Origin: Promethearchaeota archaeon
GTDB taxonomy: Archaea > Asgardarchaeota > Lokiarchaeia > Sigynarchaeales > MK-D1
DNA: 8,075 nt
Assembly (NCBI GenBank): GCA_016839385.1
Contig: JAEOUK010000407.1
Span: 1-8,075 of the forward strand
Reading direction: 5' to 3'
Shown here: one piece after another, positions 1 to 5,594 of the stretch
Position numbering within the stretch: the first letter of the stretch is position 1
Layout: every line of letters starts with the position of its first letter
Notes under the pieces: generated by a model
Seen by the model: only the letters and a program-made list of their open reading frames with translations
Databases searched by the model: none
Told to the model about the DNA's origin: nothing
Program-made: the position numbers and the translations under genes

Positions 1-1
1 C

Positions 2-181
2 AGACTTGAAGATGAGAAATCTCGACCTCTTTATGATCATCAAGATATAGCTAATTTTCAGAAATTATATAATTCCAGATTAACAATGTACGAAAAATTT
101 GCGAATTATACTATAAATACAGACAACAAATCAGCCGAAAAAGTCAGTGATGAGATAGAAGAGATAATTAAGAAAATATAA
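2..181 (+). CDS. aroK: Shikimate kinase, AroK-type P-loop kinase (C-terminal fragment)
   Basis: This is the last 59 codons of a rightward gene that begins before the window, ending in TAA at 179-181. Shikimate kinase phosphorylates shikimate at O3 with ATP in the cytosolic chorismate pathway. The fragment has the family's C-terminal signature: an Arg-Pro-Leu lid motif (residues 8-10 of the fragment), then a helix holding the R-x-x-x-Y-E-K pattern (residues 26-32), a strand ending in I-N-T-D (38-41), and a final helix S-A-E-K-V-x-D-E-I. The order and spacing match the end of E. coli AroK (R-N-P-L-Y-E-E-I-A-D then T-D-D-Q-S-A). The Walker A and shikimate-binding regions lie outside, so other P-loop small-molecule kinases, or a fusion with another shikimate-pathway enzyme, cannot be excluded. 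Most archaea use an unrelated GHMP-type shikimate kinase, so this type is notable here. Its stop directly abuts the stop of the convergent aminotransferase gene. Confidence 0.72.
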   Translation, partial: RLEDEKSRPLYDHQDIANFQKLYNSRLTMYEKFANYTINTDNKSAEKVSDEIEEIIKKI

Positions 182-1255
182 TTATGGGACGAATTCCATC
201 CATTCATATTCATCTGGGAGTTTTCCATATTGAATTCCCGTTAAATAATCATATAATCTTTGAGTTAATTCACCGATCTCCCCATTGTTTACAATATAAT
301 CCTTGTTTTTATAATTCAATTTTCCAGTTGGAGTGATGATAGCTGCAGTTCCACATCCAAAAGCTTCTTTCAATTTACCTGATTTTATCCCAGTAACAAC
401 TTCTTTTATGGATAATTTTCGTTCAGATACTGTATATCCCCAATTCTTGCAAATGGCAATAATAGAATCTCGTGTTATACCGGGAAGAATAGATCCATCT
501 AATGGAGCAGTAACGACTTCATCTTCAAAAACAAACATCATATTCATCGTACCGACCTCTTCTACATATTTTTTCTGTGTATCTAACCATAAAACTTGAG
601 CATATCCTTTTTTCTTCGCTAAAGTAGACGCTTTCAATGATCCTGCATAATTTCCACCGCATTTTGCATCTCCAGTTCCACCCTTTCCCGTGGCTCTAAC
701 ATAAGTAGTTTCAACTAAGATATCTACAGGTTTGAATCCATCAGGAAAGTAAGGACCAACTGGACCAATGATAATGTAAAATAATACCTCGCTCGGAGGT
801 CGAACTCCAATAAAGGGATCTATACCGATCATTGTAGGACGAATATACAATGAAGTTCCAGGAGCAGTTGGTATCCATTCTTGATCAATTAAGAGTAGTT
901 TTTTTAAAGCATTCATCACGAAATCGATGTCAATTTTTGGTAGAACCATTCGATCAGCACTTCGATTTAAGCGTTCAAAATTCATTCGAGGTCGAAACAT
1001 CTGGATTTTTCCATCCGGAGTTCGATACGCTTTCAATCCTTCAAATATTTCATTAGCATAATGAAACACTATAGCAGCTGGAGAAATATGCAAATCCTCA
1101 AATTTCTTTATTTTAGCATCGTGCCAACCGTCGTTTGCATTCCATTTCATTATAAACATATGGTCAGAGAAAATTTCACCAAACCGAAGGGTTGATTCAT
1201 CCTCTGGTTTAGATTTTCGTTCTTCCTCAGGAACAGTTTCGACTTTTATCTTCAT
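182..1255 (-). CDS. ilvE: Branched-chain-amino-acid aminotransferase (class IV, eukaryote-like BCAT)
   Basis: PLP enzyme of fold type IV that transfers the amino group of Leu, Ile or Val to 2-oxoglutarate, reversibly; cytosolic. Residues here are numbered from ATG 1255 (357 aa, normal length). Visible motifs are the N-terminal F-x-D-H-M segment (30-34), F-E-G-L-K-A-Y (71-77), the F-R-P-R-x-N phosphate-side motif (87-92), the catalytic lysine K198 in G-D-A-K-C-G-G-N-Y, E-V-G-T-M-N (233-238), L-P-G-I-T-R-D (257-263), and the G-C-G-T-A-A cofactor loop (300-305). The C-terminal I-Q-Y-G and E-W-M resemble human BCAT more than E. coli IlvE. The mammalian redox C-x-x-C is absent (A-A-I-I at that place). 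Start choice: a GTG at 1279 would add eight residues. I prefer the ATG at 1255, which follows a purine-rich AAGGGTG. The gene is leftward; its stop touches the convergent shikimate kinase gene. D-amino-acid transaminase and aminodeoxychorismate lyase are far less likely. Confidence 0.94.
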   Translation of the reverse strand: MKIKVETVPEEERKSKPEDESTLRFGEIFSDHMFIMKWNANDGWHDAKIKKFEDLHISPAAIVFHYANEIFEGLKAYRTPDGKIQMFRPRMNFERLNRSADRMVLPKIDIDFVMNALKKLLLIDQEWIPTAPGTSLYIRPTMIGIDPFIGVRPPSEVLFYIIIGPVGPYFPDGFKPVDILVETTYVRATGKGGTGDAKCGGNYAGSLKASTLAKKKGYAQVLWLDTQKKYVEEVGTMNMMFVFEDEVVTAPLDGSILPGITRDSIIAICKNWGYTVSERKLSIKEVVTGIKSGKLKEAFGCGTAAIITPTGKLNYKNKDYIVNNGEIGELTQRLYDYLTGIQYGKLPDEYEWMEFVP

Positions 1256-1279
1256 GTGTTCATACGCACCCTTGTGCAC

Positions 1280-1372
1280 AAAAAATTCGACACTATCACT
1301 TTCCCCTCTTTATCCTAAAAAAGATTGTCCTATTTCTCTTAATAAGGTCAAGAAGATGGGATTTTATTCCCC
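1280..1372 (-). promoter_or_regulatory. Intergenic region upstream of BCAT (promoter not clearly defined)
   Basis: This 93-bp gap separates the longin-like gene's stop from the BCAT start. On the minus strand it has a T-run at about 1317-1322 followed by a purine-rich stretch. The T-run could be part of a terminator for the upstream gene or an AT-rich promoter element. No convincing TATA box at the leaderless distance was found for either candidate BCAT start, so this is a positional call only. Confidence 0.25.
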
Positions 1373-1846
1373 TTAACTTGGAATTTTGACGGGATTGCTT
1401 AAATTTTGAGATTTGACAGTGTTGATATATTCATCCAGTTCAAGATTGAAATTGAATACGAAGTATTCTGCAGATTCCACACATTTACATTCATTGTATA
1501 TTCTCCTCACAAATTCTTTACGAATGGGAAGAGGAAAAGCATTAGAATTCGATTTAGGAATTATAAAAATAATAGCAACAGCAGAATCGAATAATGAATC
1601 CTTGTTCACTGCTTCTTCTATGAACTTTTTGACTTGGATTATGTAGGTATTTTCACGTTGATCCTTCATGTAAAGAATTAACGGATTTGAACGAGTTAAT
1701 AAAGAGTCAACTGTGATATTCTGAAGAACTTCATCTGAAAATATCGGCATTCCAGGTTTTGATAAAGATTTTTTACCTAGCAATTGTGGACCGAGTTTCT
1801 TATCATAATAAGCTATCAAAAAAATAACTTGATCTCCAGTACTCAT
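1373..1846 (-). CDS. Small soluble protein with longin-like secondary-structure order (function unknown)
   Basis: This 157-aa protein is not recognised by any catalytic motif. It has no signal peptide or long membrane segment. Reading its secondary structure by eye gives strand (6-14, V-I-F-L-I-A-Y-Y-D), a turn with L-G-P (18-20), strand (21-25), helix (35-52), strands at 55-61, 66-74 and 86-97, then two helices (106-120, 123-146). The order beta-beta-alpha-beta-beta-beta-alpha-alpha is that of longin domains, related to the roadblock fold. Such small domains are common in Asgard archaea and often pair with GTPases or signalling proteins. The longin assignment is inference from topology, with no motif proof. 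The ATG at 1846 is chosen over an upstream TTG at 1855. It lies 86 bp downstream of the receiver-PAS gene on the same strand and may be co-transcribed with it. Three cysteines sit at 120, 122 and none elsewhere nearby form a metal site, so a zinc role is unlikely. Confidence 0.7.
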   Translation of the reverse strand: MSTGDQVIFLIAYYDKKLGPQLLGKKSLSKPGMPIFSDEVLQNITVDSLLTRSNPLILYMKDQRENTYIIQVKKFIEEAVNKDSLFDSAVAIIFIIPKSNSNAFPLPIRKEFVRRIYNECKCVESAEYFVFNFNLELDEYINTVKSQNLSNPVKIPS

Positions 1847-1932
1847 ATCGTTCAATATGAAAAATACAAAAACTTGGTTTAAGTTGTTGTTTTTGGAAAA
1901 ATTCTAATGGAAATTACAGATTTTCTTTTCAT

Positions 1933-2784
1933 TTAGTTCGTTGTTCTAATGATGAATATGATTTCTTGGAGTTCTAGATCTTCGTTAAATATTCCACGTA
2001 TAAATGAGGAGAATAAACGATCCGTTGTTGATTTTTTTTCATTAGTTAAATAAATCGGTAAAGAGTTAATTTCTCCACCATCTGTGATTTTTTGTAAGAT
2101 TTCGTTATGTGTGTATTGCTTTGTGGTTAGATAATCATTGATATTTTTATTAGCGATATCTTTGAAGCTAATATCATAGCGCATTACATTCGAAATTTCA
2201 TCTAAAAAAATGTCATTAGAAAATTTTATACTTCCCTCAGGATCTGTAATTATTATCATATCATTGACAGATTCAAGAACAGTTCGATAGCGTATCTCAG
2301 ATAATTTTAATTCTTGGGTTCTTTGTTCAACAAGTTTTTCTAATTCTTCATTTTTCTGGTGAAGTTGGTCCATTAACGATTTCTTAGTGTCTAATAATCT
2401 CTTTTTTTGAATAGCATTTCTTAATTCGTTTAATAGAACCTCTTTTTTTACAGGTTTAATTAGATAATCAAAAGCACCGTATCTTACTGATAATTTTGCT
2501 GTTTCAAGACTCGGAGCACCAGTAAGCATTATTGTGGGTAAATTTAGATCTGCCTTGTTAATCATATGAAGTATTGAAATGCCATCTACATCAGGAAGCA
2601 CAATATCCAAAATTAATGCATCAAAATTTGCTACAAATAATTTATCTTTAATTGCAGCATAGCTTTCAGCAGTTTCAACTTCATAATTTTGCTTTTTAAG
2701 CATTGTTCCTACAGTTCGTCTAATTGCAAGTTCATCGTCAATAATCAGAACTTTCCCATTTGTGGTCGATGTTGATGCACTCAT
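1933..2784 (-). CDS. Response-regulator receiver protein with C-terminal PAS domain
   Basis: This 283-aa protein has a receiver domain, a coiled coil and a PAS domain. The receiver (about 11-128) has the acidic pair D16-D17, the phosphoacceptor D60 in L-I-L-D-I-V-L-P-D, the switch Thr T88 in M-L-T-G-A, the aromatic Y107, and K110-P111. All key residues are present, so it should accept phosphate from a histidine kinase. A charged heptad-like helix (about 133-165) links to a PAS domain (about 163-283) with the usual V-L-E-S-V-N-D-M-I and D-P-E-G-S-I-K-F-S-N start. The chain ends after PAS: there is no kinase, HTH, GGDEF or other output domain. A receiver-PAS protein without a catalytic output probably passes its signal by protein contact. 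Its ATG shares one base with the TAA of the upstream ribbon-helix-helix gene (TAATG), so the two are probably translated together. It is cytosolic. No partner kinase is encoded in this window. Confidence 0.92.
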   Translation of the reverse strand: MSASTSTTNGKVLIIDDELAIRRTVGTMLKKQNYEVETAESYAAIKDKLFVANFDALILDIVLPDVDGISILHMINKADLNLPTIMLTGAPSLETAKLSVRYGAFDYLIKPVKKEVLLNELRNAIQKKRLLDTKKSLMDQLHQKNEELEKLVEQRTQELKLSEIRYRTVLESVNDMIIITDPEGSIKFSNDIFLDEISNVMRYDISFKDIANKNINDYLTTKQYTHNEILQKITDGGEINSLPIYLTNEKKSTTDRLFSSFIRGIFNEDLELQEIIFIIRTTN

Positions 2785-3356
2785 TAAATGAACACACTCC
2801 CATCATTTGTACTTACTCGAAGTATAGGTTGTTCTGCATCTGATTTGGTGATTTCTAAATTCAATCTATTTACTTTGCAGAAATATCGAATATATTCAAA
2901 AAAATATTGCTCAGTAATTTCTGGTGAGAAAATAATCTCTTCAATGTAAATAATTACAGAATTTGGCTGGTGATCTTGTTCAACAATTTTATATTTCAAG
3001 ATATTAGCCAGTTCAAGCAATTCGAATACGGTTTTTATTGCATTTTTTGAGTGAATTCCTTTCTTGTAAAAGGCTTCATTAATTTGATCTGCATTCAATA
3101 TCGCGATTTTCTTGAGTAATTCTTTATCTTTAATATTTTCAATAATAGTAATCAGATTTGAAGCGGTTAAACAAATTGCAGTGTCATCATTTAATTTTGA
3201 TAAATTTCCATCAGAAGAAAATTCAATTCCCTTGTTTATAGCACGGATTGCATTACGAATTACACGAGATATATCTCCATGGTATGGAAATTTATCTTTT
3301 AGGGCTTTAAACATCGCTTCATCGATTTTGATTGTTACAACTGGCATTTCATTCAT
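2784..3356 (-). CDS. Ribbon-helix-helix protein with an unrecognised C-terminal domain (probable transcription regulator)
   Basis: This 190-aa protein has a typical ribbon-helix-helix (CopG/NikR-like) N-terminus: a strand V-V-T-I-K-I (6-11), helix A (12-22), then G-D-I-S-R-V-I-R-N-A-I-R-A-I (27-40), matching the family's G-x-x-S-x-x-I-R-x-A-I helix B. Such domains dimerise and insert the strand pair into the DNA major groove. Residues about 60-190 form a mostly helical part (62-122) and an alpha/beta part (132-183) that I do not recognise. They may sense a ligand or bind the receiver protein encoded next. No NikR-type His/Cys metal cluster is evident. The gene is coupled to the receiver-PAS gene through a TAATG overlap, which suggests that one controls the other. 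ATG 3356 is used; an in-frame ATG at 3347 (M4) would leave the strand intact and is also possible. A role in DNA binding is inference from the fold. Confidence 0.8.
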   Translation of the reverse strand: MNEMPVVTIKIDEAMFKALKDKFPYHGDISRVIRNAIRAINKGIEFSSDGNLSKLNDDTAICLTASNLITIIENIKDKELLKKIAILNADQINEAFYKKGIHSKNAIKTVFELLELANILKYKIVEQDHQPNSVIIYIEEIIFSPEITEQYFFEYIRYFCKVNRLNLEITKSDAEQPILRVSTNDGSVFI

Positions 3357-3424
3357 CGATATTAATTTATGGAAAACAAGTAAGAAATAAGGTATAATTT
3401 GACATAAAGTTTTAGATATTAATT

Positions 3425-4156
3425 TTACTGTGAATTGATCTTATTCAATATCGACGGTAAAATCTCTTGTAGATCCTTTATGTTCGCAATGATGTAATCT
3501 GGATTATAATTTTCCATCATGCCTTGATCTGCATATCCTGAAAGAACTCCTACAGTCGTACATCCAGCATTAATCCCAGCTTGAATGTCGGCATCCATAT
3601 CACCCACCATCACTAAATTTTTGACAGGAATGCCCATTTTATTACTAAGAATTTGTATACTTTCAGGATGAGGTTTAAGCTTTTTGATATCTGAACGGGT
3701 TATCACATTTCCTTGAAAGAATTCTAGATATTCCATTCTTTTCTCGAAACGATCCATTAATTCACTTTGACTAGAAGTCGTGTTTATTGCAACCTCTATT
3801 CCTTTACTTGTCAAGTATTCCAATGTTTCTTTGACACCTGGAAAAAATGGAACTTTATTGATCATTTTTTTATATAAATCACCAGCATCACGGAGATAAT
3901 TTAACCTCAAATACCATGGAACCTTATACTTTTTTGCAACATAGAAAATTAGACGGATTATCATGAATCTAGTGCTTTTTCCTTTTAGAGTATTCAATAT
4001 TTTTTCTTCTATTTCTTTAGCTGTAACAGGATTTAGAGATACATGATATAGTTTTTCCAGTTCTTCGGGGATTTTTGAGATTAGTCCCGTAGAATCCAAT
4101 AATGTCCCATCTAAATCAAAAATAAATCCAATTTTACGGGGGGAACTTGATATCAT
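3425..4156 (-). CDS. HAD-superfamily hydrolase, phosphoglycolate-phosphatase-like
   Basis: This 243-aa cytosolic phosphatase-type HAD protein has all four motifs. Motif I is D-L-D-G-T-L-L-D-S with nucleophile D14 and acid/base D16. Motif II is the Thr in A-I-N-T-T-S-S (T126). Motif III is the Lys in K-L-K-P-H-P-E (K161). Motif IV is V-G-D-M-D-A-D-I-Q-A-G with D186 and D190 for Mg2+. The helical cap (about 20-105) sits between motif I and motif II, as in subfamily I members such as Gph and PgmB. The substrate cannot be read from sequence: phosphoglycolate, a sugar phosphate, a nucleotide or pyrophosphate are all possible. The cap is rich in basic residues (R-F-M-I-I-R, K-K-Y-K), which may mean a polyanionic substrate. 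An AAGGT about 10 nt before the ATG may serve as a ribosome binding site. It follows the split membrane protein by 35 bp and precedes the ribbon-helix-helix gene by 68 bp on the same strand. Confidence 0.92.
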   Translation of the reverse strand: MISSSPRKIGFIFDLDGTLLDSTGLISKIPEELEKLYHVSLNPVTAKEIEEKILNTLKGKSTRFMIIRLIFYVAKKYKVPWYLRLNYLRDAGDLYKKMINKVPFFPGVKETLEYLTSKGIEVAINTTSSQSELMDRFEKRMEYLEFFQGNVITRSDIKKLKPHPESIQILSNKMGIPVKNLVMVGDMDADIQAGINAGCTTVGVLSGYADQGMMENYNPDYIIANIKDLQEILPSILNKINSQ

Positions 4157-4191
4157 TAAATTAACAACCTTACAAAATGAAAAAATGAAGT

Positions 4192-4455
4192 TTATTCCTC
4201 TGGTGCAATCCGTTTTTCAAGAACTACGCTTAAAATCAAAACGGTAATCGCACCCACATTCTCTCCAATTACAAAACTAATAACTGATTCTAATCCACTA
4301 AAAATACCATAAAAGATGAAAAATATTGCAAGAAATACAACCACTACAATTAAAGGAGGACGTACCAATTCTTTATTCAAGAATTTTCGTATTTGTGCTT
4401 TCCAATCTTTTCCTCTGATTGTTTTTTTTTTTTGGGTTTTTTGCATATGCTTCAT
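4192..4455 (-). CDS. Small membrane protein, C-terminal half of a frame-split four-helix protein or separate overlapping gene
   Basis: This 87-aa frame has a basic N-terminus (K-K-K at 9-11, then basic residues to 24) and two membrane spans, about 34-53 (P-L-I-V-V-V-V-F-L-A) and 60-79. Its first 11 codons overlap the 3' part of the preceding membrane frame, one frame apart, exactly over an A6-CCC-A12 run on the coding strand (4422-4442). Removing one A (or adding two) from the A12 run would join the two frames into a continuous protein of about 152 aa with four spans and a single basic central loop. No ribosome binding site is seen before its ATG. Therefore it may be the end of a broken or slippage-expressed gene and not an independent one. 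No function is recognised. The HAD gene follows after 35 bp. Confidence 0.6.
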   Translation of the reverse strand: MKHMQKTQKKKTIRGKDWKAQIRKFLNKELVRPPLIVVVVFLAIFFIFYGIFSGLESVISFVIGENVGAITVLILSVVLEKRIAPEE

Positions 4456-4651
4456 ATAAAATTTGAGTTGAATATGTTAGAAGAATTGTAGAAACTATGG
4501 GAATCAATATCAATACAAACAAAGAACCTACATCGACGCCATATTGAGCGAATGGGATGACTATTAATGCTTGAATCAATCCTAAAATCCCCATAAAAAA
4601 AAGTGCAATCCCAAAATATCTACCTTTTGACCATTGTATCTTCAGAGGCAT
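4373..4651 (-). CDS. Small membrane protein, N-terminal half of a frame-split protein or separate gene
   Basis: This 92-aa frame begins with ATG 4651 and holds two membrane spans: about 12-34 (Y-F-G-I-A-L-F-F-M-G) and 42-61 (G-S-L-F-V-L-I-L-I-P). It then enters a basic stretch A-K-N-P-K-K-K (70-76). After the 12-A run the last 16 residues (N-N-Q-R-K-R onward) are polar and unlike the rest, as expected for reading into the wrong frame. The other frame continues instead with a natural-looking basic loop and two further spans. I therefore think that the functional product runs through both frames. The gene starts 42 bp after the second zinc-ribbon gene on the same strand. Function unknown; no family recognised. 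Confidence 0.6.
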   Translation of the reverse strand: MPLKIQWSKGRYFGIALFFMGILGLIQALIVIPFAQYGVDVGSLFVLILIPIVSTILLTYSTQILYEAYAKNPKKKNNQRKRLESTNTKILE

Positions 4652-4678
4652 GATTGTGCTTTTTTATACATAGAGGTT

Positions 4679-4686
4679 AAAAAAAA
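4679..4686 (-). terminator. Oligo-T tract after the second zinc-ribbon gene (possible archaeal terminator)
   Basis: Eight T residues in a row on the minus strand start about 8 nt after the TAA of the zinc-ribbon gene. Archaeal RNA polymerase can stop at such T-runs without a hairpin. The same AT-rich segment could instead be a promoter element for the membrane gene that starts at 4651, so the call is weak. Confidence 0.3.
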
Positions 4687-4693
4687 TTGTGGT

Positions 4694-5146
4694 TCATATA
4701 TCACGGATAGTTCCACAGTTTGAACATTTCTCTTCTTTTAGATCTTCTATTTCCTCTCCACAAAACTTACAATACACATGTTGTTCGGGTGAGACAGATT
4801 GTTGCTCAGGAGGTTGATAATCCAAAAAATCTCCTTCAGGATTCATAATGGTTGGTTCAGATCTGATTACTGTCCCCCCAATCAAGGATGCATCAAAACT
4901 GTCGGGATTTCCATCTCTAAAAGGCGGATAATGATAATCAATAGAATCTGAAACAACCGAATAGCAGATAGGGCACCTATTTTTTGGTTTCAAACCATAA
5001 ATTATCAAATATATGATCCCAGGGATGATCAAAATAAAAAGAAGGATAAGAAATACCATTTCAGGCTTTTCTCTAGTAGGAAACACATTTGTTTTACATT
5101 TCGTGCATAATTTTCTATCGTGTTGATTTTGAACCATCTTTATCAT
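4694..5146 (-). CDS. Membrane-hairpin zinc-ribbon protein (LITAF-like N-terminus) with C-terminal zinc ribbon, copy 2
   Basis: This 150-aa protein has two zinc sites. The first is split by a hydrophobic segment: C14-x-x-C17, a nonpolar stretch of about 22 residues (30-51) with a central Pro-Gly, and C58-P-I-C61. This knuckle-hydrophobic-knuckle plan is that of the eukaryotic LITAF domain, where the middle segment dips into the cytosolic face of a membrane. A polar, Pro/Gln/Ser-rich linker (65-122) follows. A second, classical zinc ribbon closes the chain: C126-x-x-C129-G and C141-x-x-C144-G. Its neighbour (5151-5534) has the same four-part layout and ends 4 bp before this start, so the two look like tandem paralogues in one operon. 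It probably acts as a membrane-surface adaptor, but no activity is visible. ATG 5146 gives C14 at the same position as in the neighbour's longer form; ATG 5137 is possible. A true single-pass membrane span cannot be excluded. Confidence 0.8.
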   Translation of the reverse strand: MIKMVQNQHDRKLCTKCKTNVFPTREKPEMVFLILLFILIIPGIIYLIIYGLKPKNRCPICYSVVSDSIDYHYPPFRDGNPDSFDASLIGGTVIRSEPTIMNPEGDFLDYQPPEQQSVSPEQHVYCKFCGEEIEDLKEEKCSNCGTIRDI

Positions 5147-5150
5147 TTAT

Positions 5151-5534
5151 TTATTTTTCTAATTCGGTACCACAATTTTCGCAGAATTTCATACTTTCAT
5201 TAACAGTTTCACCACAGTTTGGACAAAAATTTACTGGAGCTTTGCTTTCATTAGGTGAAGATATTGATGAGTTAGGCTGTGGTTTACCGTATAAATTACT
5301 CGAATCATTAGATACTTGTTGTCCAGTATATGGTACAGTTTGTTGGGAACAGAACACACAACGATCTTCCGGTTTACCAAAGTATATAATAATGTAAATA
5401 ATAAAACCTATTCCACCAGTGCAACAAAACAGGAAGATGGCTAAAGGGACATCAATTTCTCCTCTGGTAGTTCTGACAACTTTTTTACAATTTGGACAAT
5501 AAGAATTTGTTGCTGAAATTGATATTTTATTCAC
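5151..5534 (-). CDS. Membrane-hairpin zinc-ribbon protein (LITAF-like N-terminus) with C-terminal zinc ribbon, copy 1
   Basis: Paralogue of the following gene. Numbered from GTG 5534 (127 aa), it has C13-P-N-C16, a hydrophobic segment about 28-53 with a Gly-Gly break (I-F-L-F-C-C-T-G-G-I-G-F), C59-V-F-C62, a Ser/Asn/Pro-rich linker (64-102), and a C-terminal zinc ribbon C104-P-N-C107-G and C118-E-N-C121-G. The G-K-P-E-D-R-C lead into the second knuckle resembles G-L-K-P-K-N-R-C in the paralogue, which supports duplication. The start is either TTG 5537 or the adjacent GTG 5534. A TATA-like TTTATATAT lies about 27 nt before GTG, so a leaderless message is likely. It would bind two zinc ions and sit at a membrane. 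Function unknown; the LITAF relation is inferred from motif order and the hydrophobic insert. Confidence 0.8.
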   Translation of the reverse strand: MNKISISATNSYCPNCKKVVRTTRGEIDVPLAIFLFCCTGGIGFIIYIIIYFGKPEDRCVFCSQQTVPYTGQQVSNDSSNLYGKPQPNSSISSPNESKAPVNFCPNCGETVNESMKFCENCGTELEK

Positions 5535-5556
5535 CAAGGAAATAAATGTAATTTTG

Positions 5557-5565
5557 ATATATAAA
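5557..5565 (-). promoter_or_regulatory. TATA-like box for the zinc-ribbon operon
   Basis: The minus strand reads TTTATATAT here, centred about 24-27 nt before the TTG/GTG starts at 5537 and 5534. That is the normal TATA-to-start distance for leaderless archaeal transcripts. It lies in the 60-bp gap after the acyl-CoA synthetase gene and suggests that the zinc-ribbon pair has its own promoter. Confidence 0.5.
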
Positions 5566-5594
5566 TTAAGGTGGGATTTAGCTTTAGCAATTCT

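Noticed and set aside
333..599. Plus-strand open frame of 88 codons
   Set aside because: Antisense shadow of the aminotransferase gene.
1357..1374. Short inverted repeat GGGA-TCCC that might be a terminator hairpin
   Set aside because: Only a 4-bp stem and not followed by a T-run at a useful distance.
3112..3390. Plus-strand open frame of 92 codons with hydrophobic stretch
   Set aside because: Antisense to the ribbon-helix-helix gene, whose motifs are clear; no independent support.
4660..4669. TATAAAAAA on the minus strand as a promoter for the membrane gene
   Set aside because: It is centred only about 14 nt before the ATG at 4651, too close for an archaeal TATA box serving that start.
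5089..5397. Plus-strand open frame of 102 codons
   Set aside because: Lies antisense across both zinc-ribbon genes, whose cysteine motifs show the real coding strand.
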